NCBI GenBank assembly: GCA_964020085.1
Contig: OZ026596.1
Coordinates: 15,940,795-16,004,794 of the forward strand
Direction: 5' to 3'
DNA length: 64,000 nt
Origin: Micromussa lordhowensis
Lineage: Eukaryota > Cnidaria > Anthozoa > Scleractinia > Lobophylliidae
Of the stretch, positions 51,201 to 63,121 are shown piece by piece. Each line of letters opens with the position of its first letter. The stretch's first letter is position 1. The notes under the pieces were generated by a model. It saw nothing but the letters and a program-made list of their open reading frames with translations. It did no database searches and was not told where the DNA came from. Both the position numbers and the translations under genes were made by a program.

Positions 51201-52926
51201 TCGTCTCTTCGCCGCCCGTCTACTAATCGTCTCTTCGCCACCCTTCAACTAATCGTCTACTAATGGTATTTTCGGCTCCCTTTAACTAATTGACTTTTCG
51301 GCTAACTTCTACTAATTGACTTTTCGGCTAACTTCTACTAATCTACTAATCGTCCTTTCGGCTCCCTTCTACTAATCAACCTTTTTGGCTCCCTTCTTCT
51401 AATCGTCTTTTCGGCTCCCTTCTACTAATCGTGTTTTCAGCTCCCTTCTACTAATCGTCTTTTCGGCTCCCTTCTACTAATTTACTTTTCGGCTCCCTTC
51501 TACTAATCGATTTTTTGGCTAAATATTACTAATCGACTTTTCGGCTCCCTTCTACTAATCAACTTTTCGGCTCCCTTCTACTAATCGACTTTTCGGCTCC
51601 CTTCTACTAATCGATTTTTTGGCTAACTTTTACTAATCGACTTTTCGGCTCCCTTCTACTAATCGACTTTTCGGCTCCCTTCTTCTAATTATTTTTTCGG
51701 CTCCCTTCTACTAATCGACTTTTCAGCTCTCTTCTACTAATCGACTTTTCGGCTTCCTTCTACTAATCGACTTTTCAGCTCCCTTCTACTAATCGACTTT
51801 TCGGCTCCCTTCTACTAACCGACTTTTTGGGTAACTTCTACTAATCGTCTTTTCGTCTCCCTTCTACTTATCGCTTTTCGGCTCCCTTCAACTAATCGAT
51901 TTTTTGGCTAACTTCTACTAATCGACTTTTCGGCTCCCTTCTACCAACCAACTTTTCGTCTCCCTTCTACTAATCGACTTTTCGACTCCCTTCTACTAAT
52001 CGACTTTTCGGCTCTCTTCTACTAATCGACTTTTCGGCTTCCTTCTACTAATCGACTTTTCGGCTCCCTTCTACAAATTGACTTTTCGGCTCCCTTCTAC
52101 TAATTGACTTTTTGGGTAACTTCTACTAATCGACTTCTCGGCTCCCTTCTACTAATCGACTTTTCGGCTCCCTTTTACTAATCGACACTTCTGCTAACTT
52201 CTACTAATCGACTTTTCGGCTCCCTTCTACTAATCGACTTTTCGGCTCCCTTCTACTAATCTACTTTTCGCCGCCCTTCTTCTAATCGACTTTTCGCCGC
52301 CCTTCTTCTAATCGACTTTTCGCCGCCCTTCTTCTAATCGTCTTTTCGCCGCCCGTCTACTAATCGTCTTTTCGCCGGCCTTCAACCAATCGTCTATTCG
52401 GCTCCCTTCTACTAATCGTCTTCTCGGCTCCCTTCTACTAATCGTCTTTTCGGCTCCCTTTAACTAATTGACTTTTCGGCTAACTTCTACTAATTGACTT
52501 TTCGGCTAACTTCTACTAATCTACTAATCGTCCTTTCGGCTCCCTTCTACTAATCAACTTTTTGGCTCCCTTCTACTAATCGACTTTTCGGCTCCCTTTT
52601 ACTAATCGACTTTTCGTCTCCCTTTTACTAATCGACTTTTCGGCTCCCTTCCACTAATTAACTTTTAGACTCCCTTCTACTAATCGACTTTTCGGCTTCC
52701 TTCTACTAATCGACTTTTCGGCTCCCTTCTACTAATTGACTTTTTGGGTAACTTCTACTAATCGACTTCTCGGCTCCCTTCTACTAATCGACTTTTCGGC
52801 TCCCTTTTACTAATCGACTTTTCTGCCTACTTCTACTAATCGACTTTTCGGCTCCCTTCTACTAATCGACTTTTCGGCTCCCTTCTACTAATCGACTTTT
52901 CGCCGCCCTTCTTCTAATCGACTTTT
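48230..52926. repeat. 4.7-kb segment, left copy of the 6900-bp offset duplication
   Basis: This segment matches 55130-59826 at offset 6900. Most 60-base lines are identical. Differences noted are ACTCGTC at 48470 against AATCGTC, CTTTTCG against CTTTTTG near 48446, GAATTTTCGG at 48595 against GACTTTTCGG, AATACTAC at 49760 against AATATTAC, ATTATTTTTT at 51689 against ATTAACTTTT, CCCTTCTAC at 52223 against CCCTGCTAC, CGCCCTTC at 52272 against CGCCATTC, and CTACTAATCG at 52781 against CTACTTATCG. About ten changes in 4.7 kb means roughly 99.8% identity, so the copying is recent. Confidence 0.9.
51246..51888. repeat. Type II HOR core, copy 7
   Basis: The remnant is at 51246-51256, the marker at 51335, the 27-bp monomer at 51369, and the 25-bp monomer at 51864. 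The distance is 538, one monomer shorter than copies 1-3, because the CTACTAAACGAC monomer after the 27-mer is missing. The same loss is shared by copies 8 and 9, and so is CGTGTTTTCAG (51429 here), which defines a sub-lineage. Confidence 0.86.
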
Positions 52927-53638
52927 TGCCGCCCTTCTTCTAATCGACTTTTCGCCGCCCTTCTTCTTATCGTCTTTTCGCCGCCCTTCTACTAATCGTC
53001 TTTTCGCCGCCCTTCCACTAATCGTCTTTTCGGCTCCCTTCTTCTAATCGTCTTTTTGGCTTCCTTCTACTAATCGTCTTTTCGGCTCCCTTCTACTAAT
53101 CATCTTTTCGGCTACCCTCTACTAATCGTCTTTTTGGCTCCCTTCTACTAATCGTCTTTTCGTCTCCCTTCTACTTATCGTCTTTTCGGCTCCCTTCAAC
53201 TAATCGATTTTTTGGCTAACTTCTACTAATCGACTTTTCGGCTCCCTTGTACCAATCGACTTTTCGTCTCCCTTCTACTAATCGACTTTTCGGCTCCCTT
53301 CTACTAATCAACTTTTCGGCTCTCTTCTACTAATCGACTTTTCGGCTTCCTTCTACTAATCGATTTTTCGGCTCCCTTCTACTAATCGACTTTTCGGCTC
53401 CCTTCTACTAATCGACTTTTTGGGTAACTTCTACTAATCGACTTTTAGACTCCCTTCTACTAATCGACTTTTCGGCTCCCTTTTACTAATCGACTTTTTG
53501 GCTAACTTCTACTAATCGACTTTTCGGCTCCCTTCTACTAATCGACTTTTCGGCTCCCTTCTACTAATCGACTTTTCGCCGCCCTTCTTCTAATCGTCTC
53601 TTCGCCGCCCGTCTACTAATCGTCTCTTCGCCACCCTT

Positions 53639-54281
53639 CAACTAATCGTCTACTAATGGTATTTTCGGCTCCCTTTAACTAATTGACTTTTCGGCTAACT
53701 TCTACTAATTGACTTTTCGGCTAACTTCTACTAATCTACTAATCGTCCTTTCGGCTCCCTTCTACTAATCAACCTTTTTGGCTCCCTTCTTCTAATCGTC
53801 TTTTCGGCTCCCTTCTACTAATCGTGTTTTCAGCTCCCTTCTACTAATCGTCTTTTCGGCTCCCTTCTACTAATTTACTTTTCGGCTCCCTTCTACTAAT
53901 CGATTTTTTGGCTAAATATTACTAATCGACTTTTCGGCTCCCTTCTACTAATCAACTTTTCGGCTCCCTTCTACTAATCGACTTTTCGGCTCCCTTCTAC
54001 TAATCGATTTTTTGGCTAACTTTTACTAATCGACTTTTCGGCTCCCTTCTACTAATCGACTTTTCGGCTCCCTTCTTCTAATTATTTTTTCGGCTCCCTT
54101 CTACTAATCGACTTTTCAGCTCTCTTCTACTAATCGACTTTTCGGCTTCCTTCTACTAATCGACTTTTCAGCTCCCTTCTACTAATCGACTTTTCGGCTC
54201 CCTTCTACTAACCGACTTTTTGGGTAACTTCTACTAATCGTCTTTTCGTCTCCCTTCTACTTATAGCTTTTCGGCTCCCTT
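53639..54281. repeat. Type II HOR core, copy 8
   Basis: The remnant is at 53639-53649, the marker at 53728, and the 25-mer at 54257, where it reads TATAGCTTTT instead of TATCGCTTTT. This is the tandem partner of copy 7 at offset 2393 and shares its ATTATTTTTTCGG form (51689 and 54082). Confidence 0.86.
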
Positions 54282-55129
54282 CAACTAATCGATTTTTTGG
54301 CTAACTTCTACTAATCGACTTTTCGGCTCCCTTCTACCAACCAACTTTTCGTCTCCCTTCTACTAATCGACTTTTCGACTCCCTTCTACTAATCGACTTT
54401 TCGGCTCTCTTCTACTAATCGACTTTTCGGCTTCCTTCTACTAATCGACTTTTCGGCTCCCTTCTACAAATTGACTTTTCGGCTCCCTTCTACTAATTGA
54501 CTTTTTGGGTAACTTCTACTAATCGACTTCTCGGCTCCCTTCTACTAATCGACTTTTCGGCTCCCTTTTACTAATCGACACTTCTGCTAACTTCTACTAA
54601 TCGACTTTTCGGCTCCCTTCTACTAATCGACTTTTCGGCTCCCTTCTACTAATCTACTTTTCGCCGCCCTTCTTCTAATCGACTTTTCGCCGCCCTTCTT
54701 CTAATCGACTTTTCGCCGCCCTTCTTCTAATCGTCTTTTCGCCGCCCGTCTACTAATCGTCTTTTCGCCGGCCTTCAACCAATCGTCTATTCGGCTCCCT
54801 TCTACTAATCGTCTTCTCGGCTCCCTTCTACTAATCGTCTTTTCGGCTCCCTTTAACTAATTGACTTTTCGGCTAACTTCTACTAATTGACTTTTCGGCT
54901 AACTTCTACTAATCTACTAATCGTCCTTTCGGCTCCCTTCTACTAATCAACTTTTTGGCTCCCTTCTACTAATCGACTTTTCGGCTCCCTTTTACTAATC
55001 GACTTTTCGTCTCCCTTTTACTAATCGACTTTTCGGCTCCCTTCCACTAATTAACTTTTAGACTCCCTTCTACTAATCGACTTTTCGGCTTCCTTCTACT
55101 AATCGACTTTTCGGCTCCCTTCTACTAAT

Positions 55130-58100
55130 TGACTTTTTGGGTAACTTCTACTAATCGACTTCTCGGCTCCCTTCTACTAATCGACTTTTCGGCTCCCTTT
55201 TACTAATCGACTTTTCTGCCTACTTCTACTAATCGACTTTTCGGCTCCCTTCTACTAATCGACTTTTCGGCTCCCTTCTACTAATCGACTTTTCGCCGCC
55301 CTTCTTCTAATCGACTTTTCGCCGCCCTTCTTCTAATCGACTTTTTGCCGCCCTTCTTCTAATCGTCTTTTCGCCGCCCGTCTACTAATCGTCTTTTCGC
55401 CGCCCTTCAACTAATCGTCTATTCGGCTCCCTTCTACTAATCGTCTTTTCGGCTCCCTTCTACTAATCGTCTTTTCGGCTCCCTTTAACTAATTGACTTT
55501 TCGGCTAACTTCTACTAATTGACTTTTCGGCTAACTTCTACTAATCTACTAATCGTCCTTTCGGCTCCCTTCTACTAATCAACTTTTTGGCTCCCTTCTA
55601 CTAATCGACTTTTCGGCTCCCTTCTACTAATCGACTTTTCGTCTCCCTTCTACTAATCGACTTTTCGGCTCCCTTCTACTAATTAGCTTTTCGACTCCCT
55701 TCTACTAATCGACTTTTCGGCTCTCTTTTACTAATCGACTTTTCGGCTTCCTTCTACTAATCGACTTTTCGGCTCCCTTCTACAAATTGACTTTTCGGCT
55801 CCCTTCTACTAATTGACTTTTTGGGTAACTTCTACTAATCGACTTCTCGGCTCCCTTCTACTAATCGACTTTTCGGCTCCCTTTTACTAATCGACTTTTC
55901 TGCTAACTTCTACTAATCGACTTTTCGGCTCCCTTCTACTAATCGACTTTTCGCCGCCCTTCTTCTAATCGACTTTTCGCCGCCCTTCTTCTAGTCGACT
56001 TTTCGCCGCCTTTCTTCTAATCGTCTTTTCGCCGCCCGTCTACTAATCGTCTTTTCGCCGCCCTTCAACTAATCGTCTATTCGGCTCCCTTGTACTAATC
56101 GTCTTTTCGGCTCCCTTCTACTAATCGTCTTTTCGGCTCCCTTGAACTAATTGACTTTTCTGCTAACTTCTACAAATCGACTTTTCGGCTCCCTTCTACT
56201 AATCGTCTTTTCGGCTCCCTTCTACTAATCGTATTTTCGGCTCCCTTCTACTAATCAACTTTTTGGCTCCCTTCTACTAAACGACTTTTCGGCTCCCTTC
56301 TACTAATCGACTTTTCGGCTCCCTTGTACTAATCGACTTTTCGGCTCCCTTCTACTAATCGACTTTTCGGCTCCCTTCTACTAATCGACTTTTCGGCTCT
56401 TTTCTACTTATCGTCTTTTCGGCTCCCTTCTACTAATCGTCTTTTCGGCTCCCTTCTACTAATCGTCTTTTCGGCTCCCTTCTACTAATCGTCTTTTCGG
56501 CTCCCTTCTACTAATCGTCTTTTCGGCTCCCTTCTACTAATCGTCTTTTCGGCTCCCTTCTAGTAATCGGCTTTGCGGCTCCCTTCTACTAATCGTCTTT
56601 TCGGCTCCCTTCTACTAATTTTCTTTTCGGCTCCCTTCTACTAATCGATTTTTTGGCTAAATATTACTAATCGACTTTTCGGCTCCCTTCTACTAATCAA
56701 CTTTTCGGCTCCCTTCTACTAATCGACTTTTTGGCTCCCTTCTACTAATCGATTTTTTGGCTAACTTTTACTAATCGACTTTTCGGCTCCCTTCTTCTAA
56801 TTAACTTTTCGGCTCCCTTCTACTAATCGACTTTTTGGGTAACTTCTACTAATCGACTTTTCGGCTCCCTTCTACTAATCGACTTTTCAGCTCCCTTCAA
56901 CTAATCGACTTTTCGGCTCCCTTCTACTAATCGACTTTTTGGGTAACTTCTAGTAATCGACTTTTCGGCTCCCTTCTACTAATCGACTTTTCGGCTCCCT
57001 TCTACTAATCGACTTTTTGGGTAACTTCTACTAATCGACTTTTCGGCTCCCTTCTACTAATCGACTTTTCGGCTCCCTTCAACTAATCGACTTTTCGGCT
57101 TACTTCTACTAATTGACTTTTTGGCTGACTTCTACTAATCGACTTTTAGGCTCCCTTCTACTAATTGACTTTTTGGCTAACTTCTACTTATCGACTTTTC
57201 GGCTGACTTCTAGTAATTGACTTTTCGTCTCCCTTCTACTAATCGAATTTTTGGGTAACTTCTACTAATCGACTTTTCGGCTCCCTTCTACAAATCGACT
57301 TTTTGGGTAACTTCTACTAATCGAGTTTTTGGCTCCCTTGTCCTAATCGACTTTTCGGCTCCGTTTTACTAATCGACTTTTCGGCTAACTTCTACTAATC
57401 GACTTTTCGCCGCCCTTCTTCTAATCGACTTTTTGCCGCCCTTCTTCTAATCGACTTTTCGCCGCCCTTCTTCTTATCGTCTTTTCGCCGCCCTTCTACT
57501 AATCGTCTTTTCGCCGCCCTTCCACTAATCGTCTTTTCGGCTCCCTTCTTCTAATCGTCTTTTTGGCTTCCTTCTACTAATCGTCTTTTCGGCTCCCTTC
57601 TACTAATCATCTTTTCGGCTACCCTCTACTAATCGTCTTTTTGGCTCCCTTCTACTAATCGTCTTTTCGTCTCCCTTCTACTTATCGTCTTTTCGGCTCC
57701 CTTCAACTAATCGATTTTTTGGCTAACTTCTACTAATCGACTTTTCGGCTCCCTTGTACCAATCGACTTTTCGTCTCCCTTCTACTAATCGACTTTTCGG
57801 CTCCCTTCTACTAATCAACTTTTCGGCTCTCTTCTACTAATCGACTTTTCGGCTTCCTTCTACTAATCGATTTTTCGGCTCCCTTCTACTAATCGACTTT
57901 TCGGCTCCCTTCTACTAATCGACTTTTTGGGTAACTTCTACTAATCGACTTTTAGACTCCCTTCTACTAATCGACTTTTCGGCTCCCTTTTACTAATCGA
58001 CTTTTTGGCTAACTTCTACTAATCGACTTTTCGGCTCCCTTCTACTAATCGACTTTTCGGCTCCCTTCTACTAATCGACTTTTCGCCGCCCTTCTTCTAA

Positions 58101-59826
58101 TCGTCTCTTCGCCGCCCGTCTACTAATCGTCTCTTCGCCACCCTTCAACTAATCGTCTACTAATGGTATTTTCGGCTCCCTTTAACTAATTGACTTTTCG
58201 GCTAACTTCTACTAATTGACTTTTCGGCTAACTTCTACTAATCTACTAATCGTCCTTTCGGCTCCCTTCTACTAATCAACCTTTTTGGCTCCCTTCTTCT
58301 AATCGTCTTTTCGGCTCCCTTCTACTAATCGTGTTTTCAGCTCCCTTCTACTAATCGTCTTTTCGGCTCCCTTCTACTAATTTACTTTTCGGCTCCCTTC
58401 TACTAATCGATTTTTTGGCTAAATATTACTAATCGACTTTTCGGCTCCCTTCTACTAATCAACTTTTCGGCTCCCTTCTACTAATCGACTTTTCGGCTCC
58501 CTTCTACTAATCGATTTTTTGGCTAACTTTTACTAATCGACTTTTCGGCTCCCTTCTACTAATCGACTTTTCGGCTCCCTTCTTCTAATTAACTTTTCGG
58601 CTCCCTTCTACTAATCGACTTTTCAGCTCTCTTCTACTAATCGACTTTTCGGCTTCCTTCTACTAATCGACTTTTCAGCTCCCTTCTACTAATCGACTTT
58701 TCGGCTCCCTTCTACTAACCGACTTTTTGGGTAACTTCTACTAATCGTCTTTTCGTCTCCCTTCTACTTATCGCTTTTCGGCTCCCTTCAACTAATCGAT
58801 TTTTTGGCTAACTTCTACTAATCGACTTTTCGGCTCCCTTCTACCAACCAACTTTTCGTCTCCCTTCTACTAATCGACTTTTCGACTCCCTTCTACTAAT
58901 CGACTTTTCGGCTCTCTTCTACTAATCGACTTTTCGGCTTCCTTCTACTAATCGACTTTTCGGCTCCCTTCTACAAATTGACTTTTCGGCTCCCTTCTAC
59001 TAATTGACTTTTTGGGTAACTTCTACTAATCGACTTCTCGGCTCCCTTCTACTAATCGACTTTTCGGCTCCCTTTTACTAATCGACACTTCTGCTAACTT
59101 CTACTAATCGACTTTTCGGCTCCCTGCTACTAATCGACTTTTCGGCTCCCTTCTACTAATCTACTTTTCGCCGCCATTCTTCTAATCGACTTTTCGCCGC
59201 CCTTCTTCTAATCGACTTTTCGCCGCCCTTCTTCTAATCGTCTTTTCGCCGCCCGTCTACTAATCGTCTTTTCGCCGGCCTTCAACCAATCGTCTATTCG
59301 GCTCCCTTCTACTAATCGTCTTCTCGGCTCCCTTCTACTAATCGTCTTTTCGGCTCCCTTTAACTAATTGACTTTTCGGCTAACTTCTACTAATTGACTT
59401 TTCGGCTAACTTCTACTAATCTACTAATCGTCCTTTCGGCTCCCTTCTACTAATCAACTTTTTGGCTCCCTTCTACTAATCGACTTTTCGGCTCCCTTTT
59501 ACTAATCGACTTTTCGTCTCCCTTTTACTAATCGACTTTTCGGCTCCCTTCCACTAATTAACTTTTAGACTCCCTTCTACTAATCGACTTTTCGGCTTCC
59601 TTCTACTAATCGACTTTTCGGCTCCCTTCTACTAATTGACTTTTTGGGTAACTTCTACTAATCGACTTCTCGGCTCCCTTCTACTTATCGACTTTTCGGC
59701 TCCCTTTTACTAATCGACTTTTCTGCCTACTTCTACTAATCGACTTTTCGGCTCCCTTCTACTAATCGACTTTTCGGCTCCCTTCTACTAATCGACTTTT
59801 CGCCGCCCTTCTTCTAATCGACTTTT
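55130..59826. repeat. 4.7-kb segment, right copy of the 6900-bp offset duplication
   Basis: This is the partner of 48230-52926. Its markers at 55538, 58235 and 59413 are each exactly 6900 after 48638, 51335 and 52513. Its distance to the middle copy is 4507 (53728 and 58235; 54906 and 59413), which equals 6900 minus 2393. Confidence 0.9.
58146..58788. repeat. Type II HOR core, copy 9
   Basis: The remnant is at 58146-58156, the marker at 58235, and the 25-mer at 58764. This is the offset-6900 partner of copy 7, but it has ATTAACTTTTCGG at 58589, where copies 7 and 8 have ATTATTTTTTCGG. The ATTAAC form is the one seen in cores 1-6, so copy 9 keeps the older state. Confidence 0.86.
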
Positions 59827-60396
59827 CGCCGCCCTTCTTCTAATCGACTTTTTGCCGCCCTTCTTCTAATCGTCTTTTCGCCGCCCGTCTACTAATCGTC
59901 TTTTCGCCGCCCTTCAACTAATCGTCTATTCGGCTCCCTTCTACCAATCGTCTTTTCGCCGCCCTTCTTCTAATCGACTTTTCGCCGCCCTTCTTCTAAT
60001 CGACTTTTCGCCGCCCTTCTTCTAATCGTCTTTTCGCCGCCCGTCTACTAATCGTCTTTTCGCCGCCCTTCAACTAATCGTCTATTCGGCTCCCTTCTAC
60101 TAATCGTCTTTTCGGCTCCCTTCTACTAATCGTCTTTTCGCCTCCCTTTAACTAATTGACTTTTCGGCTAACTTCTACTAATTTACTTTTCGGCTAACTT
60201 CTACTAATCTACTAATCGTCCTTTCGGCTCCCTTCTACTAATCAACTTTTTGGCTCCCTTCTACTAAACGACTTTTCGGCTCCTTTCTACTAATCGACTT
60301 TTCGGCTCCCTTTTACTAATCGACTTTTCGGCTAACTTCTACTCATCGACTTTTCGGCTCCCTTCTACTAATCGACTTTTCGGCTCCCTTCTACTA
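59518..60396. repeat. 879-bp segment repeated at the window end (63122-64000)
   Basis: The offset is 3604, with shared private forms CTACTTATCGAC (59682 and 63286), CGCCTCCCTTTAAC (60139 and 63743), CTACTAATTTAC (60176 and 63780) and markers 60201 and 63805. One mismatch was seen: CTACCAATCG at 59941 against CTACTAATCG. The right copy runs off the window, so the true unit may be longer. Confidence 0.88.
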
Positions 60397-63121
60397 ATCG
60401 ACTTTTCGCCGCCCTTCTTCTAATCGTCTCTTCGCCGCCCGTCTACTAATCGTCTCTTCGCCGCCCTTCAACTAATCGTCTTTTCGGCTCCCTTCTACTA
60501 ATCGTCTTTTCGGCTCCCTTCTACTAATCGTATTTTCGGCTCCCTTTAACTAATTGACTTTTCAGCTAACTTCTACTAATTGACTTTTCGGCTAACTTCT
60601 ACTAATCTACTAATCGTCCTTTCGGCTCCCTTCTACTAATCAACTTGTTGGCTCCCTTCTACTAATCGACTTTTCGGCTCCCTTCTACTTATCGACTTTT
60701 CGTCTCCCTTCTACTAATCGACTTTTCGGCTCCCTTCTACTAATTAACTTTTCGACTCCCTTCTACTAATCGACTTTTCGGCTCTCTTTTACTAATCGAC
60801 TTTTCGGCTTCCTTCTACTAATCGACTTTTCGGCTCCCTTCTACAAATTGACTTTTCGGCTCCCTTCTACTAATTGACCTTTTGGGTAACTTCTACTAGT
60901 CGACTTCTCGGCTCCCTTCTACTAATCGACTCCCTTTTACTAATCGACTTTTCTGCTAACTTCTACTAATCGACTTTTCGGCTCCCTTCTACTAATCGAC
61001 TTTTCGCCGCCCTTCTTCTAATCGACTTTTCGCCGCCCTTCTTCTAATCGACTTTTCGCCGCCTTTCTTCTAATCGTCTTTTCGCCGCCCGTCTACTAAT
61101 CGTCTTTTCGCCGCCCTTCAACTAATCGTCTATTCGGCTCCCTTCTACTAATCGTCTTTTCGGCTCCCTTCTACTAATCGTCTTTTCGGCTCCCTTGAAC
61201 TAATTGACTTTTCTGCTAACTTCTACTAATCGACTTTTCGGCTCCCTTCTACTAATCGTCTTTTCGGCTCCCTTCTACTAATCGTATTTTCGGCTCCCTT
61301 TAACTAATTGACTTTTCGGCTAACTTCTACTAATTGACTTTTCGGCTAACTTCTACTAATCTACTAATCGTCCTTTCGGCTCCCTTCTACTAATCAACTT
61401 TTTGGCTCCCTTCTACTAAACGACTTTTCGGCTCCCTTCTACTAATCGACTTTTCGGCTCCCTTGTACTAATCGACTTTTCGGCTCCCTTCTACTAATCG
61501 ACTTTTCGGCTCCCTTCTACTAATCGACTTTTCGGCTCTTTTCTACTTATCGTCTTTTCGGCTCCCTTCTACTAATCGTCTTTTCGGCTCCCTTCTACTA
61601 ATCGTCTTTTCGGCTCCCTTCTACTAATCGTCTTTTCGGCTCCCTTCTACTAATCGTCTTTTCGGCTCCCTTCTACTAATCGTCTTTTTGGCTCCCTTCT
61701 AGTAATCGGCTTTGCGGCTCCCTTCTACTAATCGTCTTTTCGGCTCCCTTCTACTAATTTTCTTTTCGGCTCCCTTCTACTAATCGATTTTTTGGCTAAA
61801 TATTACTAATCGACTTTTCGGCTCCCTTCTACTAATCAACTTTTCGGCTCCCTTCTACTAATCGACTTTTTGGCTCCCTTCTACTAATCGATTTTTTGGC
61901 TAACTTTTACTAATCGACTTTTCGGCTCCCTTCTTCTAATTAACTTTTCGGCTCCCTTCTACTAATCGACTTTTTGGGTAACTTCTACTAATCGACTTTT
62001 CGGCTCCCTTCTACTAATCGACTTTTCAGCTCCCTTCAACTAATCGACTTTTCGGCTCCCTTCTACTAATCGACTTTTTGGGTAACTTCTACTAATCGAC
62101 TTTTCGGCTCCCTTCTACTAATCGACTTTTCGGCTCCCTTCTACTAATCGACTTTTTGGGTAAGTTCTACTAATCGACTTTTCGGCTCCCTTCTACTAAT
62201 CGACTTTTCGGCTCCCTTCTACTAATCGACTTTTCGGCTTACTTCTACTAATTGACTTTTTGGCTGACTTCTACTAATCGACTTTTAGGCTCCCTTCTAC
62301 TAATTGACTTTTTGGCTAACTTTTACTTATCAACTTTTCGGCTGACTTCTAGTAATTGACTTTTCGGCTCCCTTCTACTAATCGAATTTTTGGGTAACTT
62401 CTACTAATCGAGTTTTTGGCTCCCTTGTCCTAATCGACTTTTCGGCTCCGTTTTACTAATCGACTTTTCGGCTAACTTCTACTAATCGACTTTTCGCCGC
62501 CCTTCTTCTAATCGACTTTTTGCCGCCCTTCTTCTAATCGACTTTTCGCCGCCCTTCTTCTTATCGTCTTTTCGCCGCCCTTCTACTAATCGTCTTTTCG
62601 CCGCCCTTCCACTAATCGTCTTTTCAGCTCCCTTCTTCTAATCGTCTTTTTGGCTTCCTTCTACTAATCGTCTTTTCGGCTCCCTTCTACTAATCATCTT
62701 TTCGGCTACCCTCTATTAATCGTCTTTTTGGCTCCCTTCTACTAATCGTCTTTTCGTCTCCCTTCTACTTATCGTCTTTTCGGCTCCCTTCAACTAATCG
62801 ATTTTTTGGCTAACTTCTACTAATCGACTTTTCGGCTCCCTTGTACCAATCGACTTTTCGTCTCCCTTCTACTAATCGACTTTTCGGCTCCCTTCTACTA
62901 ATTAACTTTTCAGCTCCCTTCTACTAATCAACTTTTCGGCTCTCTTCTACTAATCGACTTTTCGGCTTCCTTCTACTAATCGATTTTTCGGCTCCCTTCT
63001 ACTAATCGACTTTTCGGCTCCCTTCTACTAATCGACTTTTTGGGTAACTTCTACTAATCGACTTTTAGGCTCCCTTCTACTAATCGACTTTTCGGCTCCC
63101 TTTTACTAATCGACTTTTCGG
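60397..63121. repeat. Mixed type I and type II-like HOR block
   Basis: Markers lie at 60599 and 61353. The order is as at 41.4-42.2 kb, then the GTC run, GGCTTTGCGG (61706), GGCTAAATATT (61793), TTTTTGGGTAAC monomers, GGCTTAC, TTGTCCTAATCG, a GCCGCC cluster (62490-62620) and CTACCCTCTATTAATCG near 62706, without reaching a type II core before the 3604-bp repeat starts. Here two HOR types that are separate elsewhere follow each other directly. Confidence 0.75.
60919..60936 (+). repeat. 18-bp monomer (8-bp deletion)
   Basis: The monomer reads CTACTAATCGAC directly followed by TCCCTT, so TTTTCGGC is missing. It explains why the marker spacing 60599 to 61353 is 754 rather than 762. I found no other copy in the window. 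Confidence 0.9.

Larger units (their letters stand above)
50528..55313. repeat. 2393-bp tandem duplication
   Basis: Bases 50528-52920 and 52921-55313 match at offset 2393 (markers 51335/53728 and 52513/54906). Shared rare forms are CGTGTTTTCAG, ATTATTTTTTCGG (51689 and 54082), GACACTTCTGC (52184 and 54577), GCCGGCCTTCAACC and CTTCTCGG. One mismatch was noted, in the 25-bp monomer at about 54264. Matching extends left to about 50480 only because the flanks are alike. It sits between the two copies of the 6900-offset duplication. Confidence 0.9.
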
